DNA of 64,000 bases from Lophium mytilinum. Its lineage: Eukaryota > Ascomycota > Dothideomycetes > Mytilinidiales > Mytilinidiaceae. The stretch is from assembly GCA_010093605.1 (NCBI GenBank), contig MU004191.1, positions 1,825,903-1,889,902 on the forward strand. The letters are read 5' to 3'. Of this stretch, positions 51,401-62,840 are shown piece by piece. Positions within the stretch are counted from its first letter, which is position 1. Each line of letters opens with the position of its first letter. Under the pieces are notes generated by a model. It worked only from the letters and a program-made list of their open reading frames with translations, made no database searches and was not told the DNA's origin. A program made the translations under genes and the position numbers.

Positions 51401-53546
51401 GACCCTCCTAGGATTTCGGACGAACAATCGACTACTGTTGACTGGAACACCGCTCCAGAACAACATCGACGAGCTGTGGTCTCTGCTGTACTTCCTCATG
51501 CCTGCTGGGCTTGAAAGCGGCGACAGCCAACGAATTGCCGACCTTCAAGATTTCACCAACGCCATGAAGAAGCCCGCCAATCAGATTCTGGAACAAGGGA
51601 AGCAAGTCCTGGACGCGGAAGGGCAAAAGATCGTTCGTCAACTTCATGAAGTACTTCGGCCCTATCTTTTACGGAGATTGAAGGCGGATGTGGAAAAGCA
51701 GATGCCTGGCAAGTACGAACACGTTGTCTACTGTCGGTTGTCTAAGCGACAACGACAGCTATACGATGGTTTCTTGGGCCGGGCCGACACGAAGGCAACT
51801 CTTGCAACTGGCAACTACATGTCTATTATCAATTGTCTGATGTCACTTCGGAAGGTTTGCAACCACCCCGACCTGTTTGAAACTCGACAGATCGTCACAT
51901 CCTTCGCTATGCGGAAGTCAGTAGTTGCAGACTTCGAGATCAAGGATCTACTCGTTCGGAGGCGATTGTTGAACGATGCTGAGAACGGGAAGGTCAATCT
52001 AGACCTCATAAACCTCTCGTTCGTTCGTGAGCAAAACATCTCCAAGCTTCATGCGACCCGGACCCAGAAGATTCGCGCAACTAGGCCCTTGGAGGATCTC
52101 ATCGAAGAGCAAACTCGACGGACTAGCTCTGATCCTCAGCTTGATGGCTCTTCTGTCAACTCCGTGCTGGAGTACATGACCGAGAAGGAGAACATCTTTA
52201 ACCTGGACCATCTGAAGAATTGCCTTCGTCTCACACGTCAACGAACGCAATTCCTTCCCGTATATGGCAAAGGCCTCTTCGATCGCCTTGACCTTAGATT
52301 ACAAGACAAGCTGGGTACGCGAAAGCCTCGACGATCCATTGATGCCGCGGAATGGTATCTCAACACGACCACCAAAATTCTCGATATTGTCCCCACTCTG
52401 GGAGAACGAGCGTCTTCACTTGCTCCGATCATCCAGAAGTTCAGTTGCGTGACGCCCGCAGTTGTTGCTACTGATCTGGCGCCTCTCACTCTCTCTGCGC
52501 CGGGTACTGAAATGGTTCGCGCCTCTCCTATCGCCCAGGCTACCAACGACCCTTTCCACGAGTCCCGCATCCGTCTCTCCATCGCCTTCCCAGACAAGCG
52601 TTTGCTTCAGTACGATTGTGGCAAACTCCAGCGCTTAGCCATCCTTCTCCGCGACCTCCAAGCCGGTGGTCATCGTGCTCTGATCTTCACCCAGATGACA
52701 AAGGTTCTCGACATTCTGGAGCAATTTCTCAATATCCACGGCCACCGATACCTTCGTCTCGACGGAGCCACCAAGGTCGAACAGCGTCAGATCCTAACTG
52801 ACCGCTTCAACTCGGATCCGCGCATTCTCTGCTTCATCCTCTCGTCCCGCTCTGGTGGCTTGGGCATCAATCTCACAGGCGCCGACACGGTCATCTTCTA
52901 CGATCTTGACTGGAATCCGGCAATGGACAAGCAGTGCCAGGATCGCTGCCATCGTATTGGCCAGACACGCGACGTGCATATCTACAAGTTCGTTAGCGAG
53001 TACACGATTGAAGCGAACATCCTACGCAAGTCGAATCAGAAGCGCCTGCTGGATGATGTCATTATCCAGAAGGGCGATTTCACGACGGACTACTTCAACC
53101 GCGTGACATGGCGCGATGCGTTTGATGAACTTGCTGATGGGCCGGTCGACGAGGCGTCCCGGGCTATGGAGCGTGTGTTGGGCGATGAAGCCGGTCTCGG
53201 CGACGTCATTCTCAGCGTTGAGGACAAGGAAGACGCTGTGGCAGCGAAGGTCGCACAAAAAGAGATTGTCGAGGAAGAAGTCGGCGACGAGGCTGATTTC
53301 ACTGGCGTCGTGCCTGCCGCTGCCATGGGCGACGACGGTATCACGGATGCGGTGGGCACCGCGGAGGACGGCACGGAGGTCGTCGAGGTGGCTGGGAAGA
53401 AGGTCCGCATTGGACGGGTGGACGACTACATGTACGCTCGTCTCCTGAGCGAGTGGATCGATATCCCGTGGGAGTATGTGCCCAAGGAGAAGAAGCGGCC
53501 GAAGAAGGGCCAGGATGTGCATCGGGTTCGGAAAAGGAAGATCTGA
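48471..53546 (+). CDS. SWR1: SWR1 chromatin-remodelling ATPase
   Basis: One uninterrupted 5.1-kb frame of about 1,691 residues. SWR1 is the catalytic subunit of the nuclear complex that exchanges H2A for H2A.Z. Features in order: a disordered Pro/Ser-rich N-terminus with an AT-hook-like RGPGRPRKY (about 207-215); an HSA domain (about 345-450) for actin/Arp binding, highly basic and helical; a long acidic Ser/Asp/Glu region (about 485-690). Next come the SNF2 ATPase lobe with ILADEMGLGKT (about 857-867), LILDEAHNIKN (DEAH near 963-966) and LLLTGTPLQNN, and a family-typical long insert between lobes. The helicase C lobe includes SSRSGGLGINLTGADTV and CHRIGQTRDVHIYK (CHRIGQ near 1,493). The split ATPase and the acidic region distinguish SWR1/INO80 types from other SNF2 proteins. 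Length is in the usual fungal range. Confidence 0.95.
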   Translation: MSGGTLPVKHDNTPHNHVDGALNPPPPTDEPAADTPETHTNGCRRAGDDVATPVNGDEGGVAEQRPAKKRKLDDLTTRPRSISRAVSPPWKSSVVDGPTTVIVDGKRKSTRFNPLTPEAAPEPVKRPTRAQASKPVNVNGSAGKQNGHRVASTPLPTKISKTYGSLRKTPSAASLKATPQSPSHRPRKASDAHTTPSLPNGDAAPVKRGPGRPRKYPLPATPEVKKKKPRPHRASDASEPATPNGFHDDSQDDMPPPSGPTPRLKLKLKTPDPIMRHPGHTPQPKFASLADFLEHDDPLADEDLGTSNQYLYPRTEKQIQREVDVRLRILEAAEHGVLSRERSKVWLSEPAKEPPQVYGQYEYVVAHALHFGKLLKREKENHKRLAKRLAQEAVEKWSKRFKKVSKEELHREELKANKIRAKQLITDLQHSWKMAKMEVDQARIARWQEEQDRQGKEVMESMVEQAKAVLGKARLENAGSVAVSEDEDTEDGDTRIESTDEEDHVLSDSGDDEEDDGRDDDQNLTDEQLHEKYRELPNLPSDDDEEVEDKIRGHEIESGADEDEDDQTSRFEQDDDGTQDVDDASEMDLVEDKIPLEEPEDLDGPTSPGTPRTTIGNYSIDGGNEDNEIDYSNVVLDEVGDALLESSDEGTSEEGTSDDDSGSEVTGYEDEFDDEDESEEQSNPLFQLFSSTEIARIKKANQAALQAKIVEAPAANILDEDEDPSKPQDNADIPNGMNGYHETVNASAEEASQSPLQNGHYAESDHVQSPLEEHRSVSTSENHEKTNSTHSEADGEVEEMDIDPPQQNQVSTGVSRAPSTDARVEIPTVLLRGTLRDYQHAGLDWLAKLHGGHSNGILADEMGLGKTIQTISLLAHLAVKEKNWGPHLIVVPTSVMLNWEMEFKKWCPGFKILTYYGDIKERQNMRKGWRNQDLYNVIITSYQLIIQDEQAFKMRHWEYLILDEAHNIKNFKTRRWQTLLGFRTNNRLLLTGTPLQNNIDELWSLLYFLMPAGLESGDSQRIADLQDFTNAMKKPANQILEQGKQVLDAEGQKIVRQLHEVLRPYLLRRLKADVEKQMPGKYEHVVYCRLSKRQRQLYDGFLGRADTKATLATGNYMSIINCLMSLRKVCNHPDLFETRQIVTSFAMRKSVVADFEIKDLLVRRRLLNDAENGKVNLDLINLSFVREQNISKLHATRTQKIRATRPLEDLIEEQTRRTSSDPQLDGSSVNSVLEYMTEKENIFNLDHLKNCLRLTRQRTQFLPVYGKGLFDRLDLRLQDKLGTRKPRRSIDAAEWYLNTTTKILDIVPTLGERASSLAPIIQKFSCVTPAVVATDLAPLTLSAPGTEMVRASPIAQATNDPFHESRIRLSIAFPDKRLLQYDCGKLQRLAILLRDLQAGGHRALIFTQMTKVLDILEQFLNIHGHRYLRLDGATKVEQRQILTDRFNSDPRILCFILSSRSGGLGINLTGADTVIFYDLDWNPAMDKQCQDRCHRIGQTRDVHIYKFVSEYTIEANILRKSNQKRLLDDVIIQKGDFTTDYFNRVTWRDAFDELADGPVDEASRAMERVLGDEAGLGDVILSVEDKEDAVAAKVAQKEIVEEEVGDEADFTGVVPAAAMGDDGITDAVGTAEDGTEVVEVAGKKVRIGRVDDYMYARLLSEWIDIPWEYVPKEKKRPKKGQDVHRVRKRKI

Positions 53547-55687
53547 AACTCTCTTCTGCTTGCCGAGATCAATGAAAGCTGGTGTTGCGGGGGTGTGGCG
53601 GTGTTGGGTAGCCCCGTACTCTTCGGTCTGTGTATTAGTAGGTTCTTTGCTAGCGACTAGGCGCTTGGTACGGCGATGGTATGGTACCGAGATGCATAAT
53701 GGATGGTTGGACGGATGTATGGGGGTTCGTGTCTGAAATGCATCCGGTTGCTGGTGTTTGGGCGTGTCGGTGTCTTGGTACGGCACGAAAACGGGGTCTG
53801 GGAGCATTAGAATAAGAAAATGAATCAGCCATTGTATATGTAGCTTTGGTGGCAACTGCTCGAGTGGTCTGAAGTCGCTTTGGGGATTTGGTATGATGTG
53901 AAGCTATTTCGGAGAGTGCGGATTTTGACGTCGTGAAGTGAAAACTTGCCGCGCTTCTAGAGTTCCTCAGTATCTTACCACGGTCTCCAGAGCGAAGTAA
54001 TCAGTAGTCTAGTTCAAAGAGTTGGAAGAACATCGCGTGAAACTTTCAGTTCCGATTCGTAACGCGCGGACTCCAACGTCTTGATATCGGAAACACGTGC
54101 TTCCGATATCCTTCAACATCATACAAGGGTACCTTTGTATGATGGTCCTAGACGACGACATGAGCGGTTTTACGGGAAACGCCAGACTCGAACATCTTGT
54201 CGTTCAAAGCCTCCCTTCTCGTGATATACTTTCAGCAGTATGCCTGAAACGAAAGGCTCGAAAGTATAGCGCCAAGTTCCCACAGTCGGCGTCTTCCATG
54301 CCCGATTCCGTCGCGAACTCCGGCATTCCACTCAAGAAGCACTGCAGACGTCGCGATGGGCAAGTATCCGTGCCGCTATCGCGCAATTCCAGGTCAAGGT
54401 CGTCTACGCCCAGGACACTAATGAATCCAGGGAAAATCGCGCGGATATCAAGATCCGCCAGCTTTTCCACGTGTTATGGTCTTCTACAGCCAGTCTTCGA
54501 AGTCCTCGGTTCGAGTATGCGAATCTCATACCTTGTCAATCTCCACTTTAGCCAGTCTCTGAATAGCTCGTCTATCGAGAGACCCCGTGCAGCATGCTGG
54601 ATTGCAATAGAATAATTCATCCCTTTCGCGCCGACGCCGCCATGGCTGTCTATCAGGCAAACACCAACCTCTACCCAAATATGCGTGTTCCTGCCAAGTC
54701 GCCATTGGAGATGGTGATCCGAGTGGCATCGAGAAAAGCCGCGGCATGCCAGGAGCAGGACCAAAGCAGGTACTCCCAGCTCTTCATGTATCAGGAATGA
54801 TCGACATACAACCCCGACGCAAGCCAGCAAAATACTTCCTCTAGCCTCGGATGTGCATAACCTTGAGGGCGGAGCAAGAACATCCGCCAGAAGTAAAGTG
54901 GCGTCAGACAATTCCTTCAGAGAACGGTCGCCTACAACGATCAACTGAATGTAGCACACGAGCTGATGCCAAAGGTCCTTCACATGTAGCTCGACACGCC
55001 ACGCATCATTATCGAGCTCCCAAAAGTGCTGTAGGCGAGGCCAGAGAGTCCGATTTAAAAAGTACCATCGAACTTAAAAGAGACATCAAAACTGTCTTCA
55101 AACTATACCTACTGAAATAAGCTCGCGAGCAGACTTGGTGTACTATAAAGAATGGAAAACAACTGCAATCTAGTCCCAACTGATCATTGCCAGAAGAAGG
55201 CGCCTCCGCTCTTGTTGTGTAACTCAGCCATACAGAGCCCTTCGATGATCTCTCCTCTGTATGTCGAATGTTCCTTGCAGGCTGATCAGGATTTTCGATG
55301 GGACCTGTCATTTATGCTCCGCATCCCAGGGTCAATCAAAGTTTTCTTCTAGACGTGCAGGCACCAAGTCTCCGCATATAAAAGGTACGCATGATAGCGT
55401 AGCAGGGTTACAATGCGGGGAAGTGATATATGAGTTCTGGGGCAGATGGTCCTGGCACCCTGTTCTCGGTATACAGACCTCGGTGGTTGAAAGAAGATGA
55501 GAAGAAAAATCGCCATCATGCACGCTATAAATGGAGCGCATATCTTGCCGTACGAGATCTTTGAAAATCATATTTCGAGTACTTTCACCAGCTGTTGCGC
55601 CATTCCCTCCTCCCTCCACTGATACAACCCCTAGTTGAAGTCTTCATCTAGTCTGTGCTTCTGTTCTAACCTCTTCGAAACCTCAAT
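53547..55687. other. Intergenic region with unresolved overlapping frames
   Basis: About 2.1 kb with no gene I can support. Over 54,100-54,980 several frames are open at once. The minus strand is open from 54,983 to 54,204 except for one TAA at 54,474-54,476. One plus-strand frame of about 94 codons without ATG runs roughly 54,270-54,550. The best protein-like stretches (minus: ELFRDWLKWRLTRYEIRILE; plus: IKIRQLFHVLWSS) disagree on strand. This may be a decayed gene. Confidence 0.35.
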
Positions 55688-56917
55688 ATGCATTTCAATC
55701 AAATGTTTGCTGCTCTTGCAGCATGCCTTCTTGTTTCAGCAGCACCAACACCAAGCATTGTAGATTACGCCGTGAGAATAGAGAAACGGTCTGTTCCAGG
55801 TAATCCACACACTTTCAAAGCTCGCCTTTACACACATGTCTGACAGACTTCCTAGCTTCAGTTGACGAATTCAACGAGCTTCATCGTGCGGCCCAGCTTT
55901 CTGCTGCAGCTTATGCGGGATGTTCAAAGGGAGCTTTTGATGTTACCATAGTCCAACAAATAGACAATGCTACAACAGATACTCAGGTATTGCACAAACT
56001 CCCAGCTTTGACGTCTAATGACTGACATGAACTTAGGGGTATATTGGATACTCCCCCTCCTGGAAGAGAATTACAGTGGCATTGCGTGGATCCACAGCTT
56101 GTAGGTCTACTCACTGAGATTTCCTTCATACTGGGAGGTCAGAAATAACTGGGGCCTGCAGTGATTGATTTCGAGAACGACCTCGATACCACTCTTGTGA
56201 CGCCGACGCTCTCCGGGGTCAAGTTTCCTATCGGTGCTCAAGTCATGCATGGCATCCAAAGCCCTTGGAGTTCTGTGCATGATCTCGTCATATCCACGGT
56301 CAAATCACTCATCGTACAATATCCCGACTACACCGTAGAGGCTACAGGCCATTCTCTTGGTGGTAGCTTAACATACCTCGCGCACATCGCCCTTGCGCAG
56401 AACTTTCCCGAAAAGTCAGTCATCAGCAACGCTATGGCAGCATTCGCGATTGGCAACGCTGAGTTTGCTGCTTTTGGTGACTCACAGAAAGGTCACTTAA
56501 GGAGAGGCAACAACCTGGGGGATGGGGTTCCTGTAGGGCAGCCTTGTTGTCTCAACTCTTTCGCTATCACGAGGCTAATTTGAAGTAGAATGATAACCCC
56601 CAATTTACGCACTACGGAGTTGTAAGCTAATCACTCTCCCGCTTACTTCTAGCCTGGTGTACCAGACCATCCGCTTGAACAAGATCTGATTATACTGTCT
56701 AGGAGTTCTATGGCTCTGGCACGGCGGCGTCTACGGTGAAATGCACCGGCGAGCTCGACCGCACGTGCTCAGCTGGCAACAATGCGACTGGCATTACACT
56801 CGGCCATCTATCAAGCTTCGGGGTAAATGTTATCTTTGACGGTTTCGGTGGCTGTAGTAAGTCTCGTAAAGATGATGTCCAAAATTACTAACTCGCTGAC
56901 TTCATTCAGAAAACTAG
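55688..56917 (+). CDS. Secreted class 3 lipase
   Basis: Seven exons (55688-55799, 55847-55986, 56037-56100, 56162-56532, 56589-56621, 56703-56856, 56910-56917) keep frame and give about 293 residues. A signal peptide (about 1-20) and a propeptide-like segment ending in EKR precede the lipase_3 fold. Landmarks are the oxyanion strand VALRGST, an early acidic DFENDL, the nucleophile elbow ATGHSLGGSL (Ser about 170), RRGNNLGDGVP before the catalytic-Asp region, and a late HLSSF carrying the likely catalytic His. The last exon adds only Lys-Asn and the stop, consistent with homologues ending just after a Cys. The first Cys (AAYAGC) and late CTGELDRTCSAG suggest disulphides. Extracellular triacylglycerol or feruloyl-ester hydrolysis is the family role. 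Confidence 0.88.
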
Positions 56918-57636
56918 CAGGACAGCCCCTCTCCTTCCTATTATTATGCTGTTATAGGAAGGAGCGAGAACTGGACAGGTTCATACGCTAAAATGGCTTG
57001 TAGTAATGGTTTATCTATTGTGACTTTTCAACTAGTTCGACTTTGAGCTCGGCGGAGTGCTAAGTAAATGGCTCGAAGCAACAATGAGTAGTTCAGATCT
57101 CCCATTCCTGCTTCTGTCTAAATGAAAGCATCCAAAAAGGCTTTTGAACGGAATTGGCTCCTCATTTGTTCTTTTGACTAAATTTCAGGACCGATCTCGC
57201 CGATGATCGAGGCTTGAAGACCGAGAAAGAGACTGGCGCATCGAATCCGAAGTGGGCAAGGAAGATAGCGCACACCATTGAAGTTCAGGGAATCTCGCAA
57301 CGCTGCCTCTATTACCTGACTCTCTAGGGATCAGAAGAGACTAGCATGTCGAAAGTTAAAGTAGATACGGCCGACCACTACACCGCTGAGGACGTAAAAG
57401 CAGAAAAGCAAATAATCCCCTCTTAAACAGTCGACACTATTGCCTACCTCGTAACCCGTGCGATGACTGTATCTCGTGGCCCTTCAACTTGAGCGGCCAG
57501 GATTAGGCATCGCGCAGCGTGACCACCTTGCCCTCGTGACGTTTTGCTCAACTAGAGCAATCCTCACCAGCCTTCATAGATGCGAGGGCAGCAATCATAT
57601 TTGTGATACTCTTCGATCAGATCAGGTTCTATTACC
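56918..57636. other. Convergent 3' intergenic region
   Basis: A 719-bp region between the lipase stop (plus) and the transcription-factor stop (minus). It contains both 3' flanks. Short open frames show no support. Confidence 0.45.
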
Positions 57637-59358
57637 TCAAGAAGACGGAAAAGGCATGATTGCAGACATTCCAATCGGAGTATAAGTCGTCGCGTTCTTG
57701 GGTCCGGCAGTGGACTCAAACATAGCCTTCCCAGGCTTGTCGTATACGAGTCCAATCCACATGACCGCCTTCAATAGATGATGCATCTCCTCCCAGGAAT
57801 TGATCTTGCACAACTCGATACTCTGAAGGAGCAAAGGCTTCAGCCACGTGCCATCATGGGCATCAAACACCGACACGGCTCCGACCATCAGAAGCCATAG
57901 CTGAAGTTGTGGCTGGGTGCAGTACGTCATATCCGTAAGACACCGTCTGAAGTTAGAAGCTAAGTGGGAATAAGACAAGCCCAGATTACTCCATTGAAGA
58001 AAGACGTTGGAAGAAAACGTGAGAACGCCCAGCCGGACGGCCTCATCGCTGGAACCGAAGTCGAAACGCATGTTGAGGAGGGGATACACGACTGAGGCCA
58101 TGGTTTCCAAGAAGGTTTCTGTGGAGATTCGCTGCGCGGTATCCACAGCGAAGTTGACCACAGAACAGAAATCCGACATGACTCGCCAGGTTTGAGCTAG
58201 CTCGCAGTCTACAATATCGAAAGGTATGGCCGAGGTAGAAGGAGCACCACCCAAGTCGAGGAGACCGGTTAGGTCTGGATACGGTAAGAAGGGTTCCCCA
58301 GAGTTGAAGAATACCGGCGGTGGGCCGCTACGAAGTGCCATCCCTAGATCGGTTCTGTGACAGTCAGAACCTTCTCCAACCAGCGAGAGCGCGTCGCAAG
58401 CGGCATATTACCTGAGGATTTCGATTAGAAGCTTCGGGTTTGCCCTAAAGGAGGTCACTCCACCTCTCAGGCCGACGATTTTGTGTAGGCCTTCGATGTG
58501 TTGTTTGGCTGCCTTTGCATCGCCCGTGACGAGTGCGTGACCGGCAATACCCATCACAGCAGCCAATGTCGTGAAAGAAAGTCTTGCTTGATCATTAACC
58601 TGGGCAAACCTCTCGCGGAGAATCCTGAGTGCCTTTAATAGATGAGGAAATGTCCTTCCGTCTGGAGGAGAGGACCTCCGGGGTACTATTGCATCGAAGT
58701 AATGCTGCGAAGTGAAAATCATCGTGTGAAGGAAGGCGGAATCGAATGTGAGAGGCGCTATCCATGCTTCCGCCCTCTTCTCAAAAAACGTGCATGCTTC
58801 CAGAGGGAACAAAACTTTCTTAGCGATGACAGAGACTGATTTGACTACGGATGAGCCTGTGCCATAACACGAACAATGCGGAGCAACTCACACTGCAAAA
58901 CCACTTCGACCGCTGCAGGCTCTACCGCGTCGGGAAAAGGGATTGTGGACATAGTTGACCCGAATTTGGGGGGAATCGTGATTCGAGAACGGGCCTGGAT
59001 TTGATATGCTGTGGCGGTAGAAGCTAAAGATGCGACCACATCCACGCCGGGGGTGGTGGTGTTCCCACATGTACGATTGGGGCTTGAAGGTAGGACTTCT
59101 TGGACTCCGCTGGGTCCCTTTTTCTTACGGGGCTGTATCTGCTTTCCCTTATTCTTCCCCAGCATGACATGACTTCGAATCAGCTTGCGAAGCTCTGGAT
59201 TGGGCTTTGCGACATCGGTGGATACCACGAAATGAAGGCCTGAAGTTCCACGGGAGGGCAAATGAGTCAGGTTGAAGCGTATAGAAACATAGCGTACTCC
59301 TTGAAATCAGTGGGAAGCGCTCACTTGACGAATTGGTGGCTGCCATGGCGCGCGGCAT
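57637..59358 (-). CDS. Fungal_trans_2-type (DUF3468, tachykinin-family) regulator
   Basis: Four exons (59358-59325, 59239-58892, 58844-58412, 58354-57637) with GTGAGC, GTGAGT and GTAATA donors give about 510 residues. The ATG at 59,358 gives MPRAMAATNSS. Just after it, FVVSTDVAKPNPELRKLIRS followed by HVMLGKNKGKQ is the N-terminal signature of the fungal family often called tachykinin-family or DUF3468. No Zn2Cys6 cluster is present. The rest is helical and matches the Fungal_trans_2 regulatory domain: FFEKRAEAWIAPLTFDSAFLH, LRILRERFAQ, SFTTLAAVMGIAGHAL, KQHIEGLHKIVGLRGG and the C-terminal HHLLKAVMWIGLVYDKPG. A role in transcriptional control is inferred; lacking a zinc cluster it may not bind DNA directly. 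It is divergent from the SDR gene. Confidence 0.82.
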
Positions 59359-60092
59359 GTCCTCAATCTGGAATACAATTGGCGTAATATGTTGGAGCTC
59401 TAATGCAGAGCGAAGCACTACGGCTATCGCACCGGTACGAGACGGCGAAGAGTTGACAGGAGATGAGGTGACGAGAAAAGTGTTGAAGAAACGTAGAAAA
59501 GGGAATGGTCGGGGCTGTAAAAGCTTAAAGTACTAGATTGTATACCGCTCTGAGTCTAGCTGGGCGCCATCCTGGCGAAGATCTTGACGAGATTGTATGC
59601 AGTTTTGGGTATAGCGGCAAAACCGCCCCTCGATAGTGTTTCTGGTCTGCAGACCCCGACTCCATCATCACAACTACGCTGTAAATGGTATACGATATCT
59701 TTTGTGCATTGCGACTTCATTGGATCGGATGTGACATGAGGCCGCGGTGTCGGGACAAGGCACCCTTTACACGCGTGTACACCGTCTTCTCACGCGCTAT
59801 GGCTGGCGGACGGTCCTTTTCACTCCCCGTGCCCACGAACGATTGGATGTGTAAACCATCCTTGCGTTATACTTAAAGCTCCTTCGGGCTTTTTTTTTGG
59901 GGAGTCGGAGTCGGAGAGGAGCCTCGGCGGCCATGGTCTGTATATAGCGTGAGGCGCGCATCATCTCTCTTATGTTGACTAGAGTCGAACGTTGCGACTC
60001 TACTCCTCTCCGAGCACCAGATTCGATCGCCTTATGCTGTAACACTTTCGAAAAGAGCCAGCACTTTCGACACCTAGCTCCCTGCCAGCACC
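59359..60092. promoter_or_regulatory. Divergent intergenic region, regulator / SDR gene
   Basis: A 734-bp interval between two divergently transcribed genes, carrying both upstream regions. A T9 tract lies at about 59,890-59,898. No coding frame is supported. Whether the regulator controls the neighbouring SDR gene is open. Confidence 0.35.
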
Positions 60093-61180
60093 ATGGTCGG
60101 CTCGAAGGACCTCCCGCCCTCCACCATACCCTTCTTCCCAAACGTCTTCTTCAACAACCAATTCCGCGCCAAACCGCAATGGCCCGCCCCAGGAACAAGC
60201 CTAGCAGGCAAAACCGCCATTATCACTGGCGGCAATACTGGACTTGGATACGAGGCTGCGGCCCAACTCCTGGAACTCAAGCTGTCTTATCTCATCCTCG
60301 CCGTTCGAACCCCCGCAAAGGGTGAGGCAGCGGCCAGGGCGCTCACTCAGCTGCATCCGAAAGCCAAGGTCGATGTTTGGGAGCTGGAGATGAGTTCCTA
60401 CGAATCTATCCAAGCATTTGCTCGCCGCGTCGACAACCAACTGTCGCGGATCGACATTGTCGTTCTCAATGCGGGCACTCTGCGGCTCTTCTACAGCAGC
60501 GTCAAGAGCACCAGCCACGAAGAGTGTCTGCAGGTCAATTACCTTTCCACCATGCTGCTTACCGTCCTCCTCATCCCAATCCTCAAGGGCAAGCGGGCTC
60601 CGGGACAGCCAGCCCATCTGACTATCGTCAGCGCTGCACTGACTCTGGCTGCGAAGTTTGCGAATCGGGAAGCGAACCCTCTTTTGCCAGCTCTCGATGA
60701 TCCCAAACAGTTTGACCGTCAGGAGACGTACAACACCTCCAAGCTACTCGCTCACTTCTTCCTTTGGAACCTTGTTGATTGTGTCTCTCCCGAAGACGTT
60801 ATTGTTAATTTGGCTGACCCGGCGTGGTGCAAGGGCACAGAGCTGGCACGCGACGTGAAGGGCGTGGTGAAGATAGGTATCAAGATGTTTGGAGCCCTAA
60901 CCGGGAGGACGCAAAAGGTTGGGGCCTCCTGCTTTGTCGATGCGGTGGTGAACAAGGGCAAGGAGTCGCATGGGTGCTTTCTCATGAGTTGGCAGATCCA
61001 TCCGTAAGCTTTATTAATTCATTTCGGCTCTTGCGGTGCCATGCTAACGTCGCGCGCAGTTTTGCCGCCTTCTTGTACACGCCTGAGGGAAAGATCGTTC
61101 GACAACGCGTCTGGGAGGAAACGATGACGGAGCTTGACTTCGCTGGAGTTCGAGGTATCCTTGAGTCCATGAGGGCATAG
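60093..61180 (+). CDS. Short-chain dehydrogenase/reductase
   Basis: Two exons (60093-61003 and 61060-61180, GTAAGC donor, GCTAAC branch, CAG acceptor) give about 343 residues. The Rossmann fold shows TGGNTGLG (about 45-52) for the nucleotide, LAVR with Arg after the second strand (suggesting NADP preference), a central NAG, the Ser-containing strand TIVSAA and the active-site YNTSK (Tyr213, Lys217). Residues 1-40 form an N-terminal extension (PFFPNVFFNNQF) seen in fungal retinol-dehydrogenase-like SDRs. The late segment GRTQKVGASCFVDAVV and the C-terminal TELDFAGVRGILESM match that subgroup. The physiological substrate is unknown. It lies at the edge of the AT-rich block. Confidence 0.88.
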
Positions 61181-62699
61181 TGGAACAAAGCTAAGGAGAC
61201 TACTCTCTCCAACATGTACGAGGATCACTTGATAGATGTAGTGCTTTGGAAATATATGGATATGACGGTAGAGATCTAGACACGCGGCAGTAATCTAGTA
61301 GAGGTTTGCGCGCTCGAGGTGTATATTATATTAAAGTCTAAATATTATAGGCTTATGCAAGTTTATTATATTTAACATTATATAAAAGGTTATAATTTGT
61401 AGAGAAAAATATCTATTTCTCTTATTTCTAACTTAGATAGGTACTAGGGAGTTATTAACGCGGAAGGTACGTATATTTTAATTAATTCTATCTATTTTAC
61501 TACTATAACTACGCCTAGCTTACGCCTTCTAGCTAGTTAAATTTATAGTAGAATTTCTCTTAATATATATTCTTAATTAACTTTCTATATATCTATATTA
61601 ATTTCTCTTTCTCTATAGAATATAGTAGTAGAGTTATATACTATATTTTTAGTTTATAAATAGCACCTTATTATAGAGACTTTATAGGTTAAATAGCCTT
61701 TAAGTAGTAGTTATATCTATTAAGATAGAACCCTTACTAAGTAAAACTAAATAGCTATTTATATAACTTAATAAGGTATATTAAAGGCGTTTCTCTAAGC
61801 GCTTACTATTATTTCCCTCTAAATATTATTAGCTAAATTACTATATATTCTTTTAAGCTAGAGCGTATAGATAATAGGCTAGAGATAATAGAAAAAAGAG
61901 CTTTAGTTAGTCTTAGGTTGCGCCTAGATAATACTAGATAGAGTACCTCTAACTACTAAAACTAAGTTAATAATAAGTAGTAAGAAATTACTAATTAGAA
62001 GTAATTCTTAAGAATATATAATAAGGCTATAGTACCTCTAGCTACTAAATAGGCGTATTATAGAATATATAGTAGTACTCTCTAGTATAACTAGATTTCT
62101 AGGCTCTTTTTCTTCTAGCTTAAGAAACTATATATAGTTAAGCGCGGTAAATCTTCTATAAAACCTAAATAAATATTATAAGTATAACTAAAAACTTTTA
62201 ATTACTAAACTACTTAAATACCTTTAAATATATCTATTACTACTTCTATAGATAGTTCTACTATTACGCCCGGTATAGAATAACTAAATACCTCTAATAG
62301 TATAAATTAGCTAGTTAATAATATACTATATAGTATATTCTCTTCTATAGTATCTACTATAAATAACTATAAGAATATTATTATTATTAAATCTAATTCT
62401 AACTATATTCTTAAATTAGATATAGAAGCTAGTAATATAAACCTTAATAATAATAACTCTAGCCTTAGTAAGTGCTTTAACTAGGTAGATAATATAAAGA
62501 ACTTTACTAACTAAAAAGCCTATACTAAGGTATATAAGTAAAGTATTAAATTAGTAAAGTATAAGTATAAGAAAACTAAATATACTAAAGTAGCTACTAA
62601 CTATAAAGCTAGACTCTCTCTCTCTAAATCTTACTAAAAATATAATAGTCTATACTAGACTAAAGATTACTTAAATCTTATTCTTCTCTTACCTAAATA

Positions 62700-62840
62700 A
62701 TAAAAACTTAATAAGAAGGTAAATAAGAAGGTAAAGAAAGAAAATAAGAATAAGAATAAAAATAAAAATAAAAATAAAGATAAGACTAAAGGGAAAGAAA
62801 AAGGTAAAGTAAAGGCAGTAGCTAAAAATATAATAATAAG
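62700..62840. repeat. A-rich low-complexity tract in the AT block
   Basis: Repeated AATAAG, AAAAAT and AAGGTAAA units over about 140 bp. The plus strand would read Lys/Asn-rich sequence, so it may be a degraded lysine-rich region of an old element. A second lysine-coding-like tract occurs near 63,040-63,105. Confidence 0.5.

Noticed and set aside
57637-61180. Secondary-metabolite cluster (regulator plus SDR plus lipase)
   Set aside because: There is no backbone enzyme (PKS, NRPS, terpene synthase) in the window; regulator and SDR are just neighbours.
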